From: Mucilaginibacter yixingensis
GTDB taxonomy: Bacteria > Bacteroidota > Bacteroidia > Sphingobacteriales > Sphingobacteriaceae
Direction of reading: 5' to 3'
Assembly (NCBI RefSeq): GCF_041080815.1
Contig: NZ_CP160205.1
Coordinates: 4,278,001-4,342,000 of the forward strand
DNA length: 64,000 nucleotides
Below the pieces are notes generated by a model. That model was not told the DNA's origin, searched no databases, and saw only the letters and a program-made list of their open reading frames with translations. Each line of letters opens with the position of its first letter. The first letter of the stretch is position 1. The position numbers and the translations under genes were made by a program. Of this stretch, positions 36,258 to 46,171 are shown piece after piece.

Positions 36258-37487
36258 TTATTTAATATTCATAATTATTTCTGCCAGCTCTTTACTGTAA
36301 ACCTGCCAGGTGCGCTTGCGGGCAGTTTCTATAGCCGCTTTACCTGCTTTAGCTATTAGCTCTGGCTTAACTAACAGGTTTTCAATAGATGTCTGTAACT
36401 CGTTAACAGATTCTGCAGGGGTAAACCAACCGTCGTGCCCATGGGTCATCACATCCGGCCCGGCGGTACGATCTGTAGTAATTACCGGCGTGCCTTGTGC
36501 CATAGCTTCAGTAATTACCAGACCAAAACCCTCAAACAACGACGGAAACACCAGCACATCATGCTCTCGCATGGTTTTTAATACCTGCGCGTGCGGCATG
36601 GTCTCAATCCAACGATGCCGGGCTAACGCTGCATCCAGCGCCGGGCAAACATCACATGTTTTACGACCTACCACGGTCAGTTCAACGCGATTGCCTATGC
36701 GGTCTACCGCCTCAAACAAATCGGCAATGCCCTTACGCTGCGATAGTCCGCCTACAAACAACAATTTGAGCGGACCGCGCCCCGAGGTATTGTAATCTCT
36801 TGCCGCGCCTACATCCGGAAAAGCGTAGGGCACCACATGCACAGGTGCAAGCTGGCCGCCCTGATATTCCTTTAACGTATTGGCTGTGAAAGAACTTGCC
36901 ACGAAAATACGATCTGCCAGCCTTAATTCTTCATCTTTGTTTGACAATTTTGCCACCGAGTCTTTAAAAGCCGTTAGTGTTGGTGCCCATTCCGGCCTGG
37001 TATCCAGTGCGTTTTGCATTAATCGCCGCGCCGCGCGCCAGTAACCAATAGGCAAATCATACAGACATTTTATATCCAATTGCTTTGCCCGCGCGAATGA
37101 TAACAGCGCCCCATCTTCGTAAGCATAAACTGCGTCAATACCTCGTTTTAGCGAAGCCGCTGTTTTTTTATCATTATACCGATAAACTGCGTCAACACTA
37201 AACATTCCTGTCTCATGCGTAATTATGTTACGCATCCCCAGCTTGTCTGCCACCAGGCGGCCTGTTTCTTTAAGCGGCCACATGTGGGTTAATGGTTGCA
37301 GGCTTTTATCAAAACTTCGCCTGCGTAATTCAGACAACGGACCGATGCCCGCCAGTTTATCCAGCGCCGATCCCTCAAAACAGGCAATAGCCGTGTGAAA
37401 AGCTTGGAGCGCATGCGCATCGTTCAGCCCCTTTAGTGCGGCCCGCACAAATTCATTTCCCGTTGGATGTGAAAATACAACCTTCAT
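36258..37487 (-). CDS. GT4 family glycosyltransferase
   Basis: A 409-residue GT-B transferase. The open frame extends 26 codons further upstream, but the sequence KVVFSHPTGNEFVRAAL after the ATG at 37487 is the natural start and overlaps the previous stop by 4 nt (ATGA). The donor domain shows LLFVGGLSQRKGIADLFEAV and FPSLFEGFGLVITEAMAQGTPVI with the E-x7-E pair, ending VMTHGHDGWF. GT4 subgroup with long acceptor domain containing YRYNDKKTAASLKRGIDAVY. G+C-richer than the plus-strand genes at 12-17 kb. Confidence 0.9.
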   Translation of the reverse strand: MKVVFSHPTGNEFVRAALKGLNDAHALQAFHTAIACFEGSALDKLAGIGPLSELRRRSFDKSLQPLTHMWPLKETGRLVADKLGMRNIITHETGMFSVDAVYRYNDKKTAASLKRGIDAVYAYEDGALLSFARAKQLDIKCLYDLPIGYWRAARRLMQNALDTRPEWAPTLTAFKDSVAKLSNKDEELRLADRIFVASSFTANTLKEYQGGQLAPVHVVPYAFPDVGAARDYNTSGRGPLKLLFVGGLSQRKGIADLFEAVDRIGNRVELTVVGRKTCDVCPALDAALARHRWIETMPHAQVLKTMREHDVLVFPSLFEGFGLVITEAMAQGTPVITTDRTAGPDVMTHGHDGWFTPAESVNELQTSIENLLVKPELIAKAGKAAIETARKRTWQVYSKELAEIIMNIK

Positions 37488-38638
37488 TCTCCTTGGGGAT
37501 TTAAAAATTGCGACATCACCTGCAGGTTCTTCTCTCCAAAATAAACCACCCTGGCCCGTTGCCATTTGTCCGTATCAAAACTAATCCGGCTAACAGCTTC
37601 CAAAGCGGCAAAACCAGCGCGCTGATCGCCCGAATTCCACATGGCGCCTATACCTGTATCTTTTAAGAATGAAGATAGCGTACTATCTGCCGGACCATGA
37701 CCTAATACCGGTCGCCCCGCTTGCAGGTAGCTGGTTAGCTTGGTAGGCAAACTGGTTGCTCCAAATATTTTTAACGCCGGTGCAAACGGATACATGGCAT
37801 AAACAAAAGCGCACTGCGAAAGTTCTGGCAGCGCTTTATCCTCAGGCAAGGTTGGATAAAAAGTGATATTGCCCTGCAATGCACCCGGGATATCACCCAT
37901 ACTTAAATGGCAACCCCACATTTTTAACATAGCCGTTTGCCCTTTTGATTGAGCAAACTGCACCAACATAGACAAAAACGATACAAAATCTTTTTTATCA
38001 TAGATAGACCCTATGTGCCCGACAACCAATTGCGTAGCATCAGCAGATGCTTTATAAGGATGCCGCGCAATGGCATCAGCAGGCAAGTAACGATGACAAA
38101 CTATTGTCTCAACACCGCACATCTTTTGGTAGTACGCCTGCATCCCGGTGCTAATCACATCTACCGACGCAGCGTGTTGCAATACCCAGACAGTCAACTT
38201 ATCGGCTGCCCGTTTCATGTATTTATAACGTACAGAACGTGCGCAAAGGGCACCGGCCCAGTCATCATGCACGGTAACATGTACCGGGCGACTGGTTTGA
38301 CGTTTAATCAGTTCTGCCGCCACACGCAAACCTTCGTTATGGGTAACAATCCAATAAGCATCGCAATTGGCTTGAAGCAGAGCGTTAACAATCGCATCAA
38401 CCTCGGGTACTTGCTGTTGTTTCAGCATTTTGCGGGTAGCGATTATATCTTTTAAGATAGCCCCCCCCATAATACCCCTACCCAGATATCCTTTTTCATA
38501 ACCAGCAGCCACGCTGCCTGCAACGTAATACCAGTCAAAGCTCAACTCGCTCAAGTGAGCAGTGAGGCTTCGCAGTATTACGCCGCCACCGCCGGTTTGC
38601 GGCGAGTGTGCGGTAAAAAGGCATATTTTTCTTTTCAT
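37484..38638 (-). CDS. glycosyltransferase, GT-B/GT4-like
   Basis: A 384-residue protein starting RKICLFTAHSPQTGGGGVIL, the glycine-rich N-terminal loop of GT4-type enzymes. HDDWAGALCARSVRYKYMKR and VDVISTGMQAYYQ in the middle are typical of a divergent transferase group. The donor domain is weakly conserved: LVVGHIGSIYDKKDFVSFLS and SLPTKLTSYLQAGRPVLGHG, without a clear E-x7-E pair. It is coupled by a 4-nt overlap to the next gene. Sugar unknown. Confidence 0.75.
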   Translation of the reverse strand: MKRKICLFTAHSPQTGGGGVILRSLTAHLSELSFDWYYVAGSVAAGYEKGYLGRGIMGGAILKDIIATRKMLKQQQVPEVDAIVNALLQANCDAYWIVTHNEGLRVAAELIKRQTSRPVHVTVHDDWAGALCARSVRYKYMKRAADKLTVWVLQHAASVDVISTGMQAYYQKMCGVETIVCHRYLPADAIARHPYKASADATQLVVGHIGSIYDKKDFVSFLSMLVQFAQSKGQTAMLKMWGCHLSMGDIPGALQGNITFYPTLPEDKALPELSQCAFVYAMYPFAPALKIFGATSLPTKLTSYLQAGRPVLGHGPADSTLSSFLKDTGIGAMWNSGDQRAGFAALEAVSRISFDTDKWQRARVVYFGEKNLQVMSQFLNPQGE

Positions 38639-38646
38639 TCAGTAAC

Positions 38647-39753
38647 TCATTTTTGGGCCGGCAAACCAGCTATTAGTTGCGCAGCCACCTGCTGTACCTG
38701 GTTAGCATTTGGCATGTAACGAATGCTCTGCTCCAGGCAGGCGTTAAAATTACTGCCGTTGTATTTTACTATTCCCTGCGGCATGGGCTGTTCCGACACG
38801 CCAAAAGGCGTCCATGGTTTTGAGAGCGATATCACCGGCAAGCCATGATTACGCATGGCTGCGAACGCTCCGCTCTTCTCTACAACCGCTAAGCCAGTGG
38901 TTGATATACCCGCCGTGGCAGATGACAACAAAGCCGATATCTTTTCGGTACTTTGCTCGCCCAATACTTCGGCTTGTAAGCCGGCGGCTTGCCATTTTTG
39001 GGCCCATTGATATTGCTCTTCTCCACAACGGCCAACAAACAGCAGTTGCAGGGTCATACCTGTTTCTGAAGCATATCGCGCTGCTTCGGCCGCAAAAGCG
39101 TCTATTAATCCGCCTGAGTGTATGGCGCCGAAGAGTACAAAAGTAATATCGGTCCTCAGTTCCAGCTTTTCTCCCGTCACCGGGATATTGCCAAACAGCG
39201 GCAGGTAACCAGCCTTAACCCCCAACTTCTTTAACTGGGCCTGGTATAACATGGTCTGAGTATGAACCGCTTTCGGATCTAGTTTCTTCAGCAAACCTCT
39301 AATAAGATATTGCTGCGCTTTGCCCCACCAGATCAACTTAGCCGATTCTTCTTCGGCCATGCCTACCCATAACTCATGAAACATCACATGCCAGCGGATG
39401 TTACCTGATATTGATTTCAGCTCATTCCCCAAGCCTCGCTTTAATCCTTTAGGATGAAAACCAAAAGGCACATATTGCAAGCTCAGCCAATCAGGGGCGG
39501 CTTCGCCTATATATTTTTTTGCAAACCATAATCGCTCATTTGTTGATAGCGATGCCGGGATGCGTAATGTTTTTATATCGATGCCATCTGCACTTTGGTT
39601 GGCATTGGTCACTTCATCCACAGCGTGATCGTTTATTGCCAATATCCCCGCCTCATGCCCCAAACAAATTAGCGCTGCTGCTAACCGGCGACTGTAATCG
39701 CCTACTCCATCCCGGCCTGGTTCGGCAGAAGCACATATAAAAATGATCTTCAT
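38647..39753 (-). CDS. glycosyltransferase-like protein, GT-B fold
   Basis: A 368-residue protein. [20 protein letters not shown] is a GT4-like N-terminus (G-V-G-D-Y-S loop), and [20 protein letters not shown] is a motif of the same divergent group. The C-terminal half ([59 protein letters not shown]) fits a donor domain but lacks the canonical E-x7-E. Its ATG overlaps the stop of the LbH gene upstream by 4 nt. Glycosyl transfer is inferred from fold pattern and context. Confidence 0.65.
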   Translation of the reverse strand: MKIIFICASAEPGRDGVGDYSRRLAAALICLGHEAGILAINDHAVDEVTNANQSADGIDIKTLRIPASLSTNERLWFAKKYIGEAAPDWLSLQYVPFGFHPKGLKRGLGNELKSISGNIRWHVMFHELWVGMAEEESAKLIWWGKAQQYLIRGLLKKLDPKAVHTQTMLYQAQLKKLGVKAGYLPLFGNIPVTGEKLELRTDITFVLFGAIHSGGLIDAFAAEAARYASETGMTLQLLFVGRCGEEQYQWAQKWQAAGLQAEVLGEQSTEKISALLSSATAGISTTGLAVVEKSGAFAAMRNHGLPVISLSKPWTPFGVSEQPMPQGIVKYNGSNFNACLEQSIRYMPNANQVQQVAAQLIAGLPAQK

Positions 39754-40283
39754 TGCAGTAACCGGCGATAAGAGAGTTGATAAGTAAGGTGATGATTACG
39801 CTGTTTAATTACTTTGGCCGGCACTCCTGCAACCACATCAAACGGGGCTACATCGCGCGTTACAACGGCTCCGGCAGCCACTACGGCGCCTTTGCCAATA
39901 GTTATACCGGGCATAATCATGGCGCGGGTACCTATCCAAACATAATCCTCAATAGTAACCGGTCGCTCTCGGCCGGCAAAATCAGGGGAGTTTATATCAT
40001 GATCGGCAGAAAGAATAATGGACTCATGCGATATAGACACATTGCTGCCAATGCTGATGCCTCCTTTATTATCCAGCCGGCATTTACCGTTAATAACGCT
40101 ATTGGCACCAATGGCAATGCTGCGGGTACAATCAAACGTACAATCCATCAATATGGCCGTTCCTTTACCAATGCGGTATTGCATCACCTTGCGGTAATAA
40201 AACAAACGAACGGTATGACTGGGGATGCGGCTCACCACCCGGTTGCAAATAAATATTCTCAGCTCTGCTAAAAAATGCCTCAT
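39750..40283 (-). CDS. hexapeptide-repeat acyltransferase
   Basis: A 177-residue LbH protein with a basic N-terminus ([20 protein letters not shown]) and repeats such as [55 protein letters not shown] (likely catalytic His) and [18 protein letters not shown], ending [13 protein letters not shown]. This is the maltose/galactoside acetyltransferase-like pattern of polysaccharide loci. It overlaps both neighbours by 4 nt (ATGA), so three genes are translationally coupled. Confidence 0.9.
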   Translation of the reverse strand: MRHFLAELRIFICNRVVSRIPSHTVRLFYYRKVMQYRIGKGTAILMDCTFDCTRSIAIGANSVINGKCRLDNKGGISIGSNVSISHESIILSADHDINSPDFAGRERPVTIEDYVWIGTRAMIMPGITIGKGAVVAAGAVVTRDVAPFDVVAGVPAKVIKQRNHHLTYQLSYRRLLQ

Positions 40284-41407
40284 CTGTCAACACCTGTTAA
40301 GTCTCCGGCCCAAAACCGTTGTTGGATAGTTTTTAAGTCAAACCGGTTACGCGCCAGTTCTTTTGCCCGGATTGAAACCTGCTCGCCACTACTTAGCAAT
40401 GCACGTAAGCTGGCAACCAGATCATCCGTATCCAATGCTCCGCAGCAAATGGCAGCCTGGTTATTCTTCAGCAAATGACAAGCGGCGCTATCTGCCGGAC
40501 CATGATATAGTATAGCGCCCGGCGCCCCCAGATAGCCTACCATTTTGGTGGACAAGCTATACAGGTAAAAATCGGGCGTGGTAAATTTTATAGGAAGATA
40601 CAAAATATCGGCGGCATCCAACTCGGCCTTCAAATCGGCATTATTGAGCGTAACCGGACGATAATCGACCTCAAATTGTCTGTCGTTCAACTCGTTTAAC
40701 TGTTGGGTACCACGCAGAACCAGTTTAAACTGCAGGCCGTCATTACTCAACCTATCGAGCGCGTCGGCCAGGGTTTTAAACAGTGGGATATAGTGCAGGT
40801 GCAGCAATCCCGCAAAGTAAATATTTATAGGAACACCAATTTGTGCCGAAGGTTGCCTGATTTCCTGCGCCTCTACCCCATCGGTTATGATCTCATATTG
40901 GGCTTCACCAAAAAGCCGGCTGTACGCTGCAGCAATCTCCTCCGAGATCACTAAACGGCGGGTAGCATGCTGCCATAACCTGCGCGTGTTTTCGGCGTTA
41001 CTTTTGGTGGTGTTAAAATGATCATGAAACGATACCCAAAGCTGCTTGCCCTCCAAAAACTCATCAACACATAGCGCTGCACAATACGGACCGTGATCTA
41101 CCACGTGAATTACCTCATAATCCATCTGCCTTGCCGCCTTGCGGATACGCCTGGTGGTTAGCCCATGGAAGAACACATCGCGCAGCCACATGCCCAGGTT
41201 ACGCAATCGCCAGCGCATCCACGGGCGGTGTACCGGCATGGCAGGCACCAGGGTTTCTTTGATATTGCCATTGGGCAATACGCTCGAAAATCCGTCTATC
41301 ACCAGCGATACAACCTTTGCCTCCTTGCCCTGATACAGGCGGCGCAATATGCGGTTACCGCCGCCATTGGCAAAAAGTGAGAAAGGCTGATATGAGAGGA
41401 TCTTCAT
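40280..41407 (-). CDS. glycosyltransferase, GT4-like
   Basis: A 375-residue GT-B-type protein. It starts [20 protein letters not shown] (Gly-rich loop), with [20 protein letters not shown] and [20 protein letters not shown] in the acceptor domain. [20 protein letters not shown] and [20 protein letters not shown] form the likely donor domain. The E-x7-E pair is not obvious. It shares the closing pattern [11 protein letters not shown] with the products of 37484 and 42519 (GPADS and GPADD), suggesting that these divergent transferases are related to one another. Confidence 0.7.
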   Translation of the reverse strand: MKILSYQPFSLFANGGGNRILRRLYQGKEAKVVSLVIDGFSSVLPNGNIKETLVPAMPVHRPWMRWRLRNLGMWLRDVFFHGLTTRRIRKAARQMDYEVIHVVDHGPYCAALCVDEFLEGKQLWVSFHDHFNTTKSNAENTRRLWQHATRRLVISEEIAAAYSRLFGEAQYEIITDGVEAQEIRQPSAQIGVPINIYFAGLLHLHYIPLFKTLADALDRLSNDGLQFKLVLRGTQQLNELNDRQFEVDYRPVTLNNADLKAELDAADILYLPIKFTTPDFYLYSLSTKMVGYLGAPGAILYHGPADSAACHLLKNNQAAICCGALDTDDLVASLRALLSSGEQVSIRAKELARNRFDLKTIQQRFWAGDLTGVDR

Positions 41408-41420
41408 TCAATAATATTAT

Positions 41421-42497
41421 TTACACAATAGGCGGCGTGCGCGTGGCCTGTGCTTCTACAATTTGCCTGATGGTTTCTTCAAGCGATACGGTAATATCCC
41501 ACTGCGGGTAATGCGCACGCATTTTATCAAGGTTTGAGATGTAGCAAATATGATCACCAATGCGGTTCTCATCTACATAAGTATAAACCTGCGCCTTGCC
41601 CGAGAACTTTTCGGCCAGTTTAAAAGCCTCCCAAATAGAGCATGAATTATCACGACCGCCGCCAATGTTATACACCTCGGCCACACGCGGTGCAGCAATA
41701 AAGGCTTCAATAAAGCGGGCCACATCAAGCGAGTGAATGTTATCGCGCACCTGTTTGCCTTTATAGCCAAACACCTTGTACTCGCGGCCTTCCAGGTTAC
41801 ATTTTACCAGGTAGCTCAAAAAGCCATGCAACTCTACACCCGAATGGTTTGGACCAGTTAAACAACCGCCACGCAGACAGCAGGTTGGAATATTAAAATA
41901 ACGACCATACTCCTGCACCATTACATCGGCAGCAACCTTAGAGGCACCAAAAAGCGAGTGTTTGCTTTGATCTATAGAAAAATCTTCGGTAATACCGTTG
42001 GCATAAGCCGGATCTGCGTAATCCCAGCGGGTTTCCAGTTCGGTTAATGCGATGGTATTAGGGCGGTCTCCATACACTTTATTGGTAGACATGTGCACAA
42101 AAGGCGACTCAGGGCAAGCCTGGCGCACGGCCTCCAGCATATTGAGGGTACCTACGGCATTAGTATCAAAATCATCAAACGGGATGGCTGCCGCACGATC
42201 ATGTGATGGCTGGGCCGCCGCATGTACAATAGCATCAGGGTGCAGCTCCTTCAACAGTTGCAGCACGCCGCTACGATCTCGGATATCCAATTCATGGTGA
42301 TGAAACGAACGGCCCAGACGGTCGGCAAGGCGGTTTTGGTTCCAGCGGGTATCGCCCTGCGGACCAAAAAAAACGGCCCGCTGGTTATTGTCTACGCCGT
42401 GCACTTCCCACCCCAGGGATGCAAAATAGACGCAAACCTCAGATCCTATCAAACCCGACGATCCGGTTACCAGTAGTTTTTTATTAGATATTGACAT
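41421..42497 (-). CDS. CDP-paratose-2-epimerase-like SDR epimerase
   Basis: A 358-residue extended [13 protein letters not shown] at 11-20 is the cofactor motif, and [12 protein letters not shown] at 136-147 is a feature of CDP-paratose/tyvelose 2-epimerases. The usual catalytic YxxxK is replaced by F183-G-A-S-K187 in [13 protein letters not shown] recall close homologues with the same Phe, so it may be normal for this subgroup. [20 protein letters not shown] and [13 protein letters not shown] are also typical. No CDP-sugar synthesis genes are in the window, so its substrate is open. Mid-operon, 13 nt before the next gene. Confidence 0.8.
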   Translation of the reverse strand: MSISNKKLLVTGSSGLIGSEVCVYFASLGWEVHGVDNNQRAVFFGPQGDTRWNQNRLADRLGRSFHHHELDIRDRSGVLQLLKELHPDAIVHAAAQPSHDRAAAIPFDDFDTNAVGTLNMLEAVRQACPESPFVHMSTNKVYGDRPNTIALTELETRWDYADPAYANGITEDFSIDQSKHSLFGASKVAADVMVQEYGRYFNIPTCCLRGGCLTGPNHSGVELHGFLSYLVKCNLEGREYKVFGYKGKQVRDNIHSLDVARFIEAFIAAPRVAEVYNIGGGRDNSCSIWEAFKLAEKFSGKAQVYTYVDENRIGDHICYISNLDKMRAHYPQWDITVSLEETIRQIVEAQATRTPPIV

Positions 42498-42518
42498 TAT
42501 TCAAGTATCAGGGTGTTT

Positions 42519-43712
42519 TTATAGTGATTGTATAAGATGCTGATAAGCTGCACGCCATTTGCCATGCATGGCGGCAGTACCGGTTTCACTAGCTACCAGT
42601 TTTGCCGCGTTGTTTAATATTTTATTGATCTGCTGCCCATCGGCAAAAACCTCAAATGCGGCGCGGATGCTTTTGGCATCAGCCCGCTCTACTACCAACG
42701 CAGCGTCATGCGTTTTCAGATAGTCCGTCATAGCCGCATACGGCGGACCGATAGCCAGCACCGGCACACCGCAAGCCAGGCTCTCGCTCATCTTAGTGGC
42801 TATGTTAAACTGCGACATATTACGCAAGCCATCAGCAAAGCCAATGGGCAACAATATGGCGTGGTACTGCTGCATTGTCGGCAGAACTTTATCTGCCGCT
42901 ATACGACCTTTAAAGTTTACGCCTGGCAGCAAAATATCACCAGGCACCGCCTCTGCGGCGGAATAGATATCCAACGAGCAGTTGGCTCCCTGAACGCTCT
43001 GCGCTACTGCTGCCAATACATCCTTTTGCCATCTGGCTACTGCACCAAAGTAACCTATCTTCAAGCCTTCAGCAGCAACGGATGTTTTAAACTCAACAGC
43101 CGAAGCCGCGTCATCTGCCGGACCAAAAACCACGGTCGACTCTACGCCGAACCGCTCTTTGTAAAAAGCCTGCATAGCAGGGCTAATTACCAATACCTGG
43201 TCTGCCTGCTGCAAATGTCTGGCAAATATCGGTTCAATCCAACCGTCATATTTCCAACTGCCATCAACATACTTCACCAGGTGATCATCCATCACCCAGG
43301 TAATGTATTTTATGTTGCGGCGCTGCCGCAACTCGGCCAGTGTGCAGATAGCATCAGCTCCCTGTGGACAAATTAATGCCTTTAACTCTTTTTTAGCGCC
43401 CAGTTGTTTATCGGCCAACTTTGCCAATTCAGCTGCCTGTTTTTTGATAACAGATGGCTTTCTGCGCATTTTAGCAGCAAACGTGCGCCCGGTAATACGG
43501 CGCACCCCATCATTTTCCCAAACCGAGTGCTTACTGATGCATTTGCCGGCCAGATCTGCCGCCGGTGCCATATCATCAGCAAAACGGTTGGCATGTATAA
43601 AATACCGGATCTTCTTCAAATCATCTCCCAATACCCGGTGCAGGGTAAGCCCGCCGCCATGTTTCTCTGACGCCGACATTTCTGAGAGATAAAAATCAAG
43701 ACCTGTATCCAT
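42519..43712 (-). CDS. glycosyltransferase-like protein, divergent GT-B
   Basis: A 397-residue protein starting DTGLDFYLSEMSASEKHGGG. The acceptor half has ITWVMDDHLVKYVDGSWKYD and VLVISPAMQAFYKERFGVES; the latter matches the divergent group encoded at 37484 (VISTGMQAYYQKMCGVE). The donor half has LKIGYFGAVARWQKDVLAAV and IATKMSESLACGVPVLAIGP. Assignment as a glycosyltransferase is from this overall GT-B pattern; no donor can be named. It lies between DUF5672 and the epimerase in the operon. Confidence 0.68.
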   Translation of the reverse strand: MDTGLDFYLSEMSASEKHGGGLTLHRVLGDDLKKIRYFIHANRFADDMAPAADLAGKCISKHSVWENDGVRRITGRTFAAKMRRKPSVIKKQAAELAKLADKQLGAKKELKALICPQGADAICTLAELRQRRNIKYITWVMDDHLVKYVDGSWKYDGWIEPIFARHLQQADQVLVISPAMQAFYKERFGVESTVVFGPADDAASAVEFKTSVAAEGLKIGYFGAVARWQKDVLAAVAQSVQGANCSLDIYSAAEAVPGDILLPGVNFKGRIAADKVLPTMQQYHAILLPIGFADGLRNMSQFNIATKMSESLACGVPVLAIGPPYAAMTDYLKTHDAALVVERADAKSIRAAFEVFADGQQINKILNNAAKLVASETGTAAMHGKWRAAYQHLIQSL

Positions 43713-43727
43713 TTATTTTATTGCCCA

Positions 43728-44549
43728 TTATGTGTTAACGGGGATATATTTTTTCCAAAAATCCGGGTGTTTCTCCCATGCGTGGCATCCCAACGGCAAT
43801 TGCTCCCCGTTGAGTTGCAGCAAGCGCTCAGGATTATACTCAAAGCTGAATTTTATAGCCGTAAGCGGGTCTGCCACCTTGAACCAGGGAAACATCTGCG
43901 GTACCACACGCGACCATATCAGATCTTCATTCACATGTTTTTCAGAAAATGCAAATCCAAAATAGCCGTTCACGTAATTCTCGTACCGGTAATCGGTCAA
44001 ACCATTTACCCAATGCTTTAAGCGCTGCGATGCCAGCAATACCTGGTACATTTTCCACTTCCGCTTAAACAAGTGCATGCTACCAAGCACCTTGAGGCAC
44101 GATGCGATGTTGCGTACCGAGAAACCCGAGTTACCACCGTTAATCAATGGTGCATCTGGCGCGGCATCCCAGTAGCCTTTAAAAAACGGCGCGCCTATAT
44201 AATCAAAATCAAAAGCGCCGGTTGCCTCAATATCATCACTAAAAATGTAGGCATCCAGCTCATACGTCAACATAAACTCATAGCCCGCAAAAAGCTGATA
44301 AAAGGTGGGGCTCAACTTCATGCGGTTATAACGTTCTACCGAGGTAAGCCAGGCAGCATCCACCGGCTGCAAACGCAACTGCGGAAAAATAGCTGTATAA
44401 GCCCTGGTATCCATCCCTTGCGGAAAAACCAAATAACAATGATGGGCTGATAAATGTGCCGCGCATGCCTGTAACGACAAAGCCTGACCTTCGGTAAGAT
44501 CTGGCTGATGCACAGGTATAACCACACACATTTTTTCTACCACCTTCAT
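43728..44549 (-). CDS. DUF5672 family protein, putative glycosyltransferase
   Basis: A 273-residue cytoplasmic protein. The central block, MLTYELDAYIFSDDIEATGA then FDYIGAPFFKGYWDA and INGGNSGFSVRNIASCL, is the DUF5672 signature: an acidic Y-E-L-D-A-Y-x-F that resembles a GT-A DxD site, and N-G-G-x-S-G-F-S-x-R. The family is found in polysaccharide loci and is thought to transfer sugars, but I know of no proven activity. Its ATG overlaps the TAA of the GT8-like gene by one base (TAATG). Confidence 0.82.
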   Translation of the reverse strand: MKVVEKMCVVIPVHQPDLTEGQALSLQACAAHLSAHHCYLVFPQGMDTRAYTAIFPQLRLQPVDAAWLTSVERYNRMKLSPTFYQLFAGYEFMLTYELDAYIFSDDIEATGAFDFDYIGAPFFKGYWDAAPDAPLINGGNSGFSVRNIASCLKVLGSMHLFKRKWKMYQVLLASQRLKHWVNGLTDYRYENYVNGYFGFAFSEKHVNEDLIWSRVVPQMFPWFKVADPLTAIKFSFEYNPERLLQLNGEQLPLGCHAWEKHPDFWKKYIPVNT

Positions 44550-45547
44550 TAAGTCGTTTTTATAGACCGATCAATTATTTTAATCAGCTTTCTTTTTATT
44601 CTGGTAATCAATGTCCGCTCCGTAGCCTTTACCCTCCACTGATGATCTTTGTGCAGTTGATGATAATACGCTTCTGATGCCATAGCAGTTACTGCACCTG
44701 CGGCTGTAAGGTTGCCCTGATAGTCATCAAAAATTGGCGACAGGTCTGGCCTGTTTTGGCGCGAGTAACGGGTATTGTATTTACACAATGTTTCGGGGTG
44801 GCTATAGCGGTAACTGCTGAAATGAAAAAACGTGAGCGGATAGGTATCATTAACCCACCATTGTCCGTCTTTCTCCGTCAACTGACGTTCATGCCAGTTC
44901 CAGTTGGCCACATTATAGCCGTAATGTTTCAGGATATGCCAGTTATTAAACATCACGGGGATATACATGGCCCAGATCTGGTCATAAAACATGCCTTTAT
45001 CCCAATCATTATAACCGTAAACCAGCAAACGTTCACCCCACCATTTTAAAAATGGATCAAGCTCGGGCCCTTTGGACAACCCCAGGAAGCCCAAATTGAA
45101 GATGCCGGTGCGCAACGTAAAAAAGTCGCTGGGTATTTTACCGTCATCAACAGGGTTCATCAGATGCGGGGTGAGCACAAAAGTATATTGATTTAATGCC
45201 TCCCAGCAATCGGTCATAGGTGCATACACCTTAATATCCGGGTCGATGTACACTACCTGATCGTACGTTTGGAACAAGTGCTGAAAAACAAAAGGTTTTA
45301 CCGTGGTACACAATTCAGAAATACCGAAACGTTGCGCCAAAGCCGCTATATCGAGCTGTACCAGATCATCAATCCAAAGCAGGCTTGGCTGTTCAAATTG
45401 CGTATAATCTAATCCAGCGTCGGGCCTGTCTACTAAAACAATAAAAAAATCAATATCAGGATGCTGGCCGCAAAAGGAGTTCTTAAGCACCTTTGCCGCT
45501 GCCAGATAATTATTTGCACATATAGTAAAAGCTGCCCGTTTCATCAT
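44549..45547 (-). CDS. GT8-like glycosyltransferase
   Basis: A 332-residue GT-A-type protein. FTICANNYLAAAKVLKNSF is the GT8-type start; VVYIDPDIKVYAPM gives the DxD at 102-104; GIFNLGFLGLSKGPELDPFL and WDKGMFYDQIWAMYIPVMF fit the acceptor part, and FFHFSSYRYSHPETLC the C-terminal lobe. A second ATG one codon later (45544) is an equally good start. It overlaps the LbH gene upstream by 4 nt and DUF5672 downstream by 1 nt, so these three are a translational unit. Confidence 0.8.
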   Translation of the reverse strand: MMKRAAFTICANNYLAAAKVLKNSFCGQHPDIDFFIVLVDRPDAGLDYTQFEQPSLLWIDDLVQLDIAALAQRFGISELCTTVKPFVFQHLFQTYDQVVYIDPDIKVYAPMTDCWEALNQYTFVLTPHLMNPVDDGKIPSDFFTLRTGIFNLGFLGLSKGPELDPFLKWWGERLLVYGYNDWDKGMFYDQIWAMYIPVMFNNWHILKHYGYNVANWNWHERQLTEKDGQWWVNDTYPLTFFHFSSYRYSHPETLCKYNTRYSRQNRPDLSPIFDDYQGNLTAAGAVTAMASEAYYHQLHKDHQWRVKATERTLITRIKRKLIKIIDRSIKTT

Positions 45548-46155
45548 ACCAAAGTTTTAATAATGCAGGCAGGCACACCGGCCACAACTGTGTTGGCTGG
45601 TACATCTTTTGTTACAACTGCATTGGCGCCGATAATGGCATTTGTGCCAACGTGTACATTGGGCATAATGCAAACACCATCTCCAATCCAAACATTATCT
45701 TCTATAATAACCGGACCTTTAGAAACCAACCGGCGCTGTACAGGCGGCAACTTCAAGGCTTCGGTAGTTGTATCGCCATGGCTATGATCTGTAATATAAA
45801 TGCGGCTCCCCATCAGTACCCCACTACCAATAGTGATTTGATTAATACACCCTATATGCACATCTGTACCCAAGCTTACGTTATTACCTATTTTCAGTTG
45901 CGGGGTAAACACTTGTCCTGCATAATTATCCCAGGCCTCTAAACGCAACCGATCATCAGCCTTAAAATTATCTCCTATAAAAGTATATTGCGGACCAATA
46001 AGCGTGAGTTGGGCCGGCAAAATGCTATTTCCCCCCAGGTGACTAAACTGTGCTTTATGCTGACGGTCAAGCGCATCCGCAACCGCCAAACGGTAGTAAC
46101 CAGATTGGGTGATGTTATGCAACATCTTTGCGATATATCTCTTGAGCACAGACAT
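45544..46155 (-). CDS. hexapeptide-repeat acyltransferase
   Basis: A 203-residue LbH O-acetyltransferase. Repeats include LTLIGPQYTFIGDNFKADDR, IGNNVSLGTDVHIGCINQIT and VLMGSRIYITDHSHGDTTTE, where ITDHSHG carries the catalytic histidine, then DNVWIGDGVCIMPNVHVG and VVAGVPACIIK. The ITDHxHG motif is shared with colanic-type and capsule acetyltransferases. Sixteen nt after the GT2 gene and overlapping the GT8-like gene. Confidence 0.9.
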   Translation of the reverse strand: MSVLKRYIAKMLHNITQSGYYRLAVADALDRQHKAQFSHLGGNSILPAQLTLIGPQYTFIGDNFKADDRLRLEAWDNYAGQVFTPQLKIGNNVSLGTDVHIGCINQITIGSGVLMGSRIYITDHSHGDTTTEALKLPPVQRRLVSKGPVIIEDNVWIGDGVCIMPNVHVGTNAIIGANAVVTKDVPANTVVAGVPACIIKTLV

Positions 46156-46171
46156 CTCTTAATTGGTATTT

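Noticed and set aside
36240-36258. Rho-independent terminators inside the large minus-strand operon
   Set aside because: Gaps between genes are too short and no stem followed by T tract was seen.
36258-37565. Longer N-terminus for the GT4 gene starting at 37565
   Set aside because: The extra 26 residues overlap the upstream gene and show no similarity to the family; the ATG at 37487 gives the natural GT4 start and a 4-nt coupling overlap.
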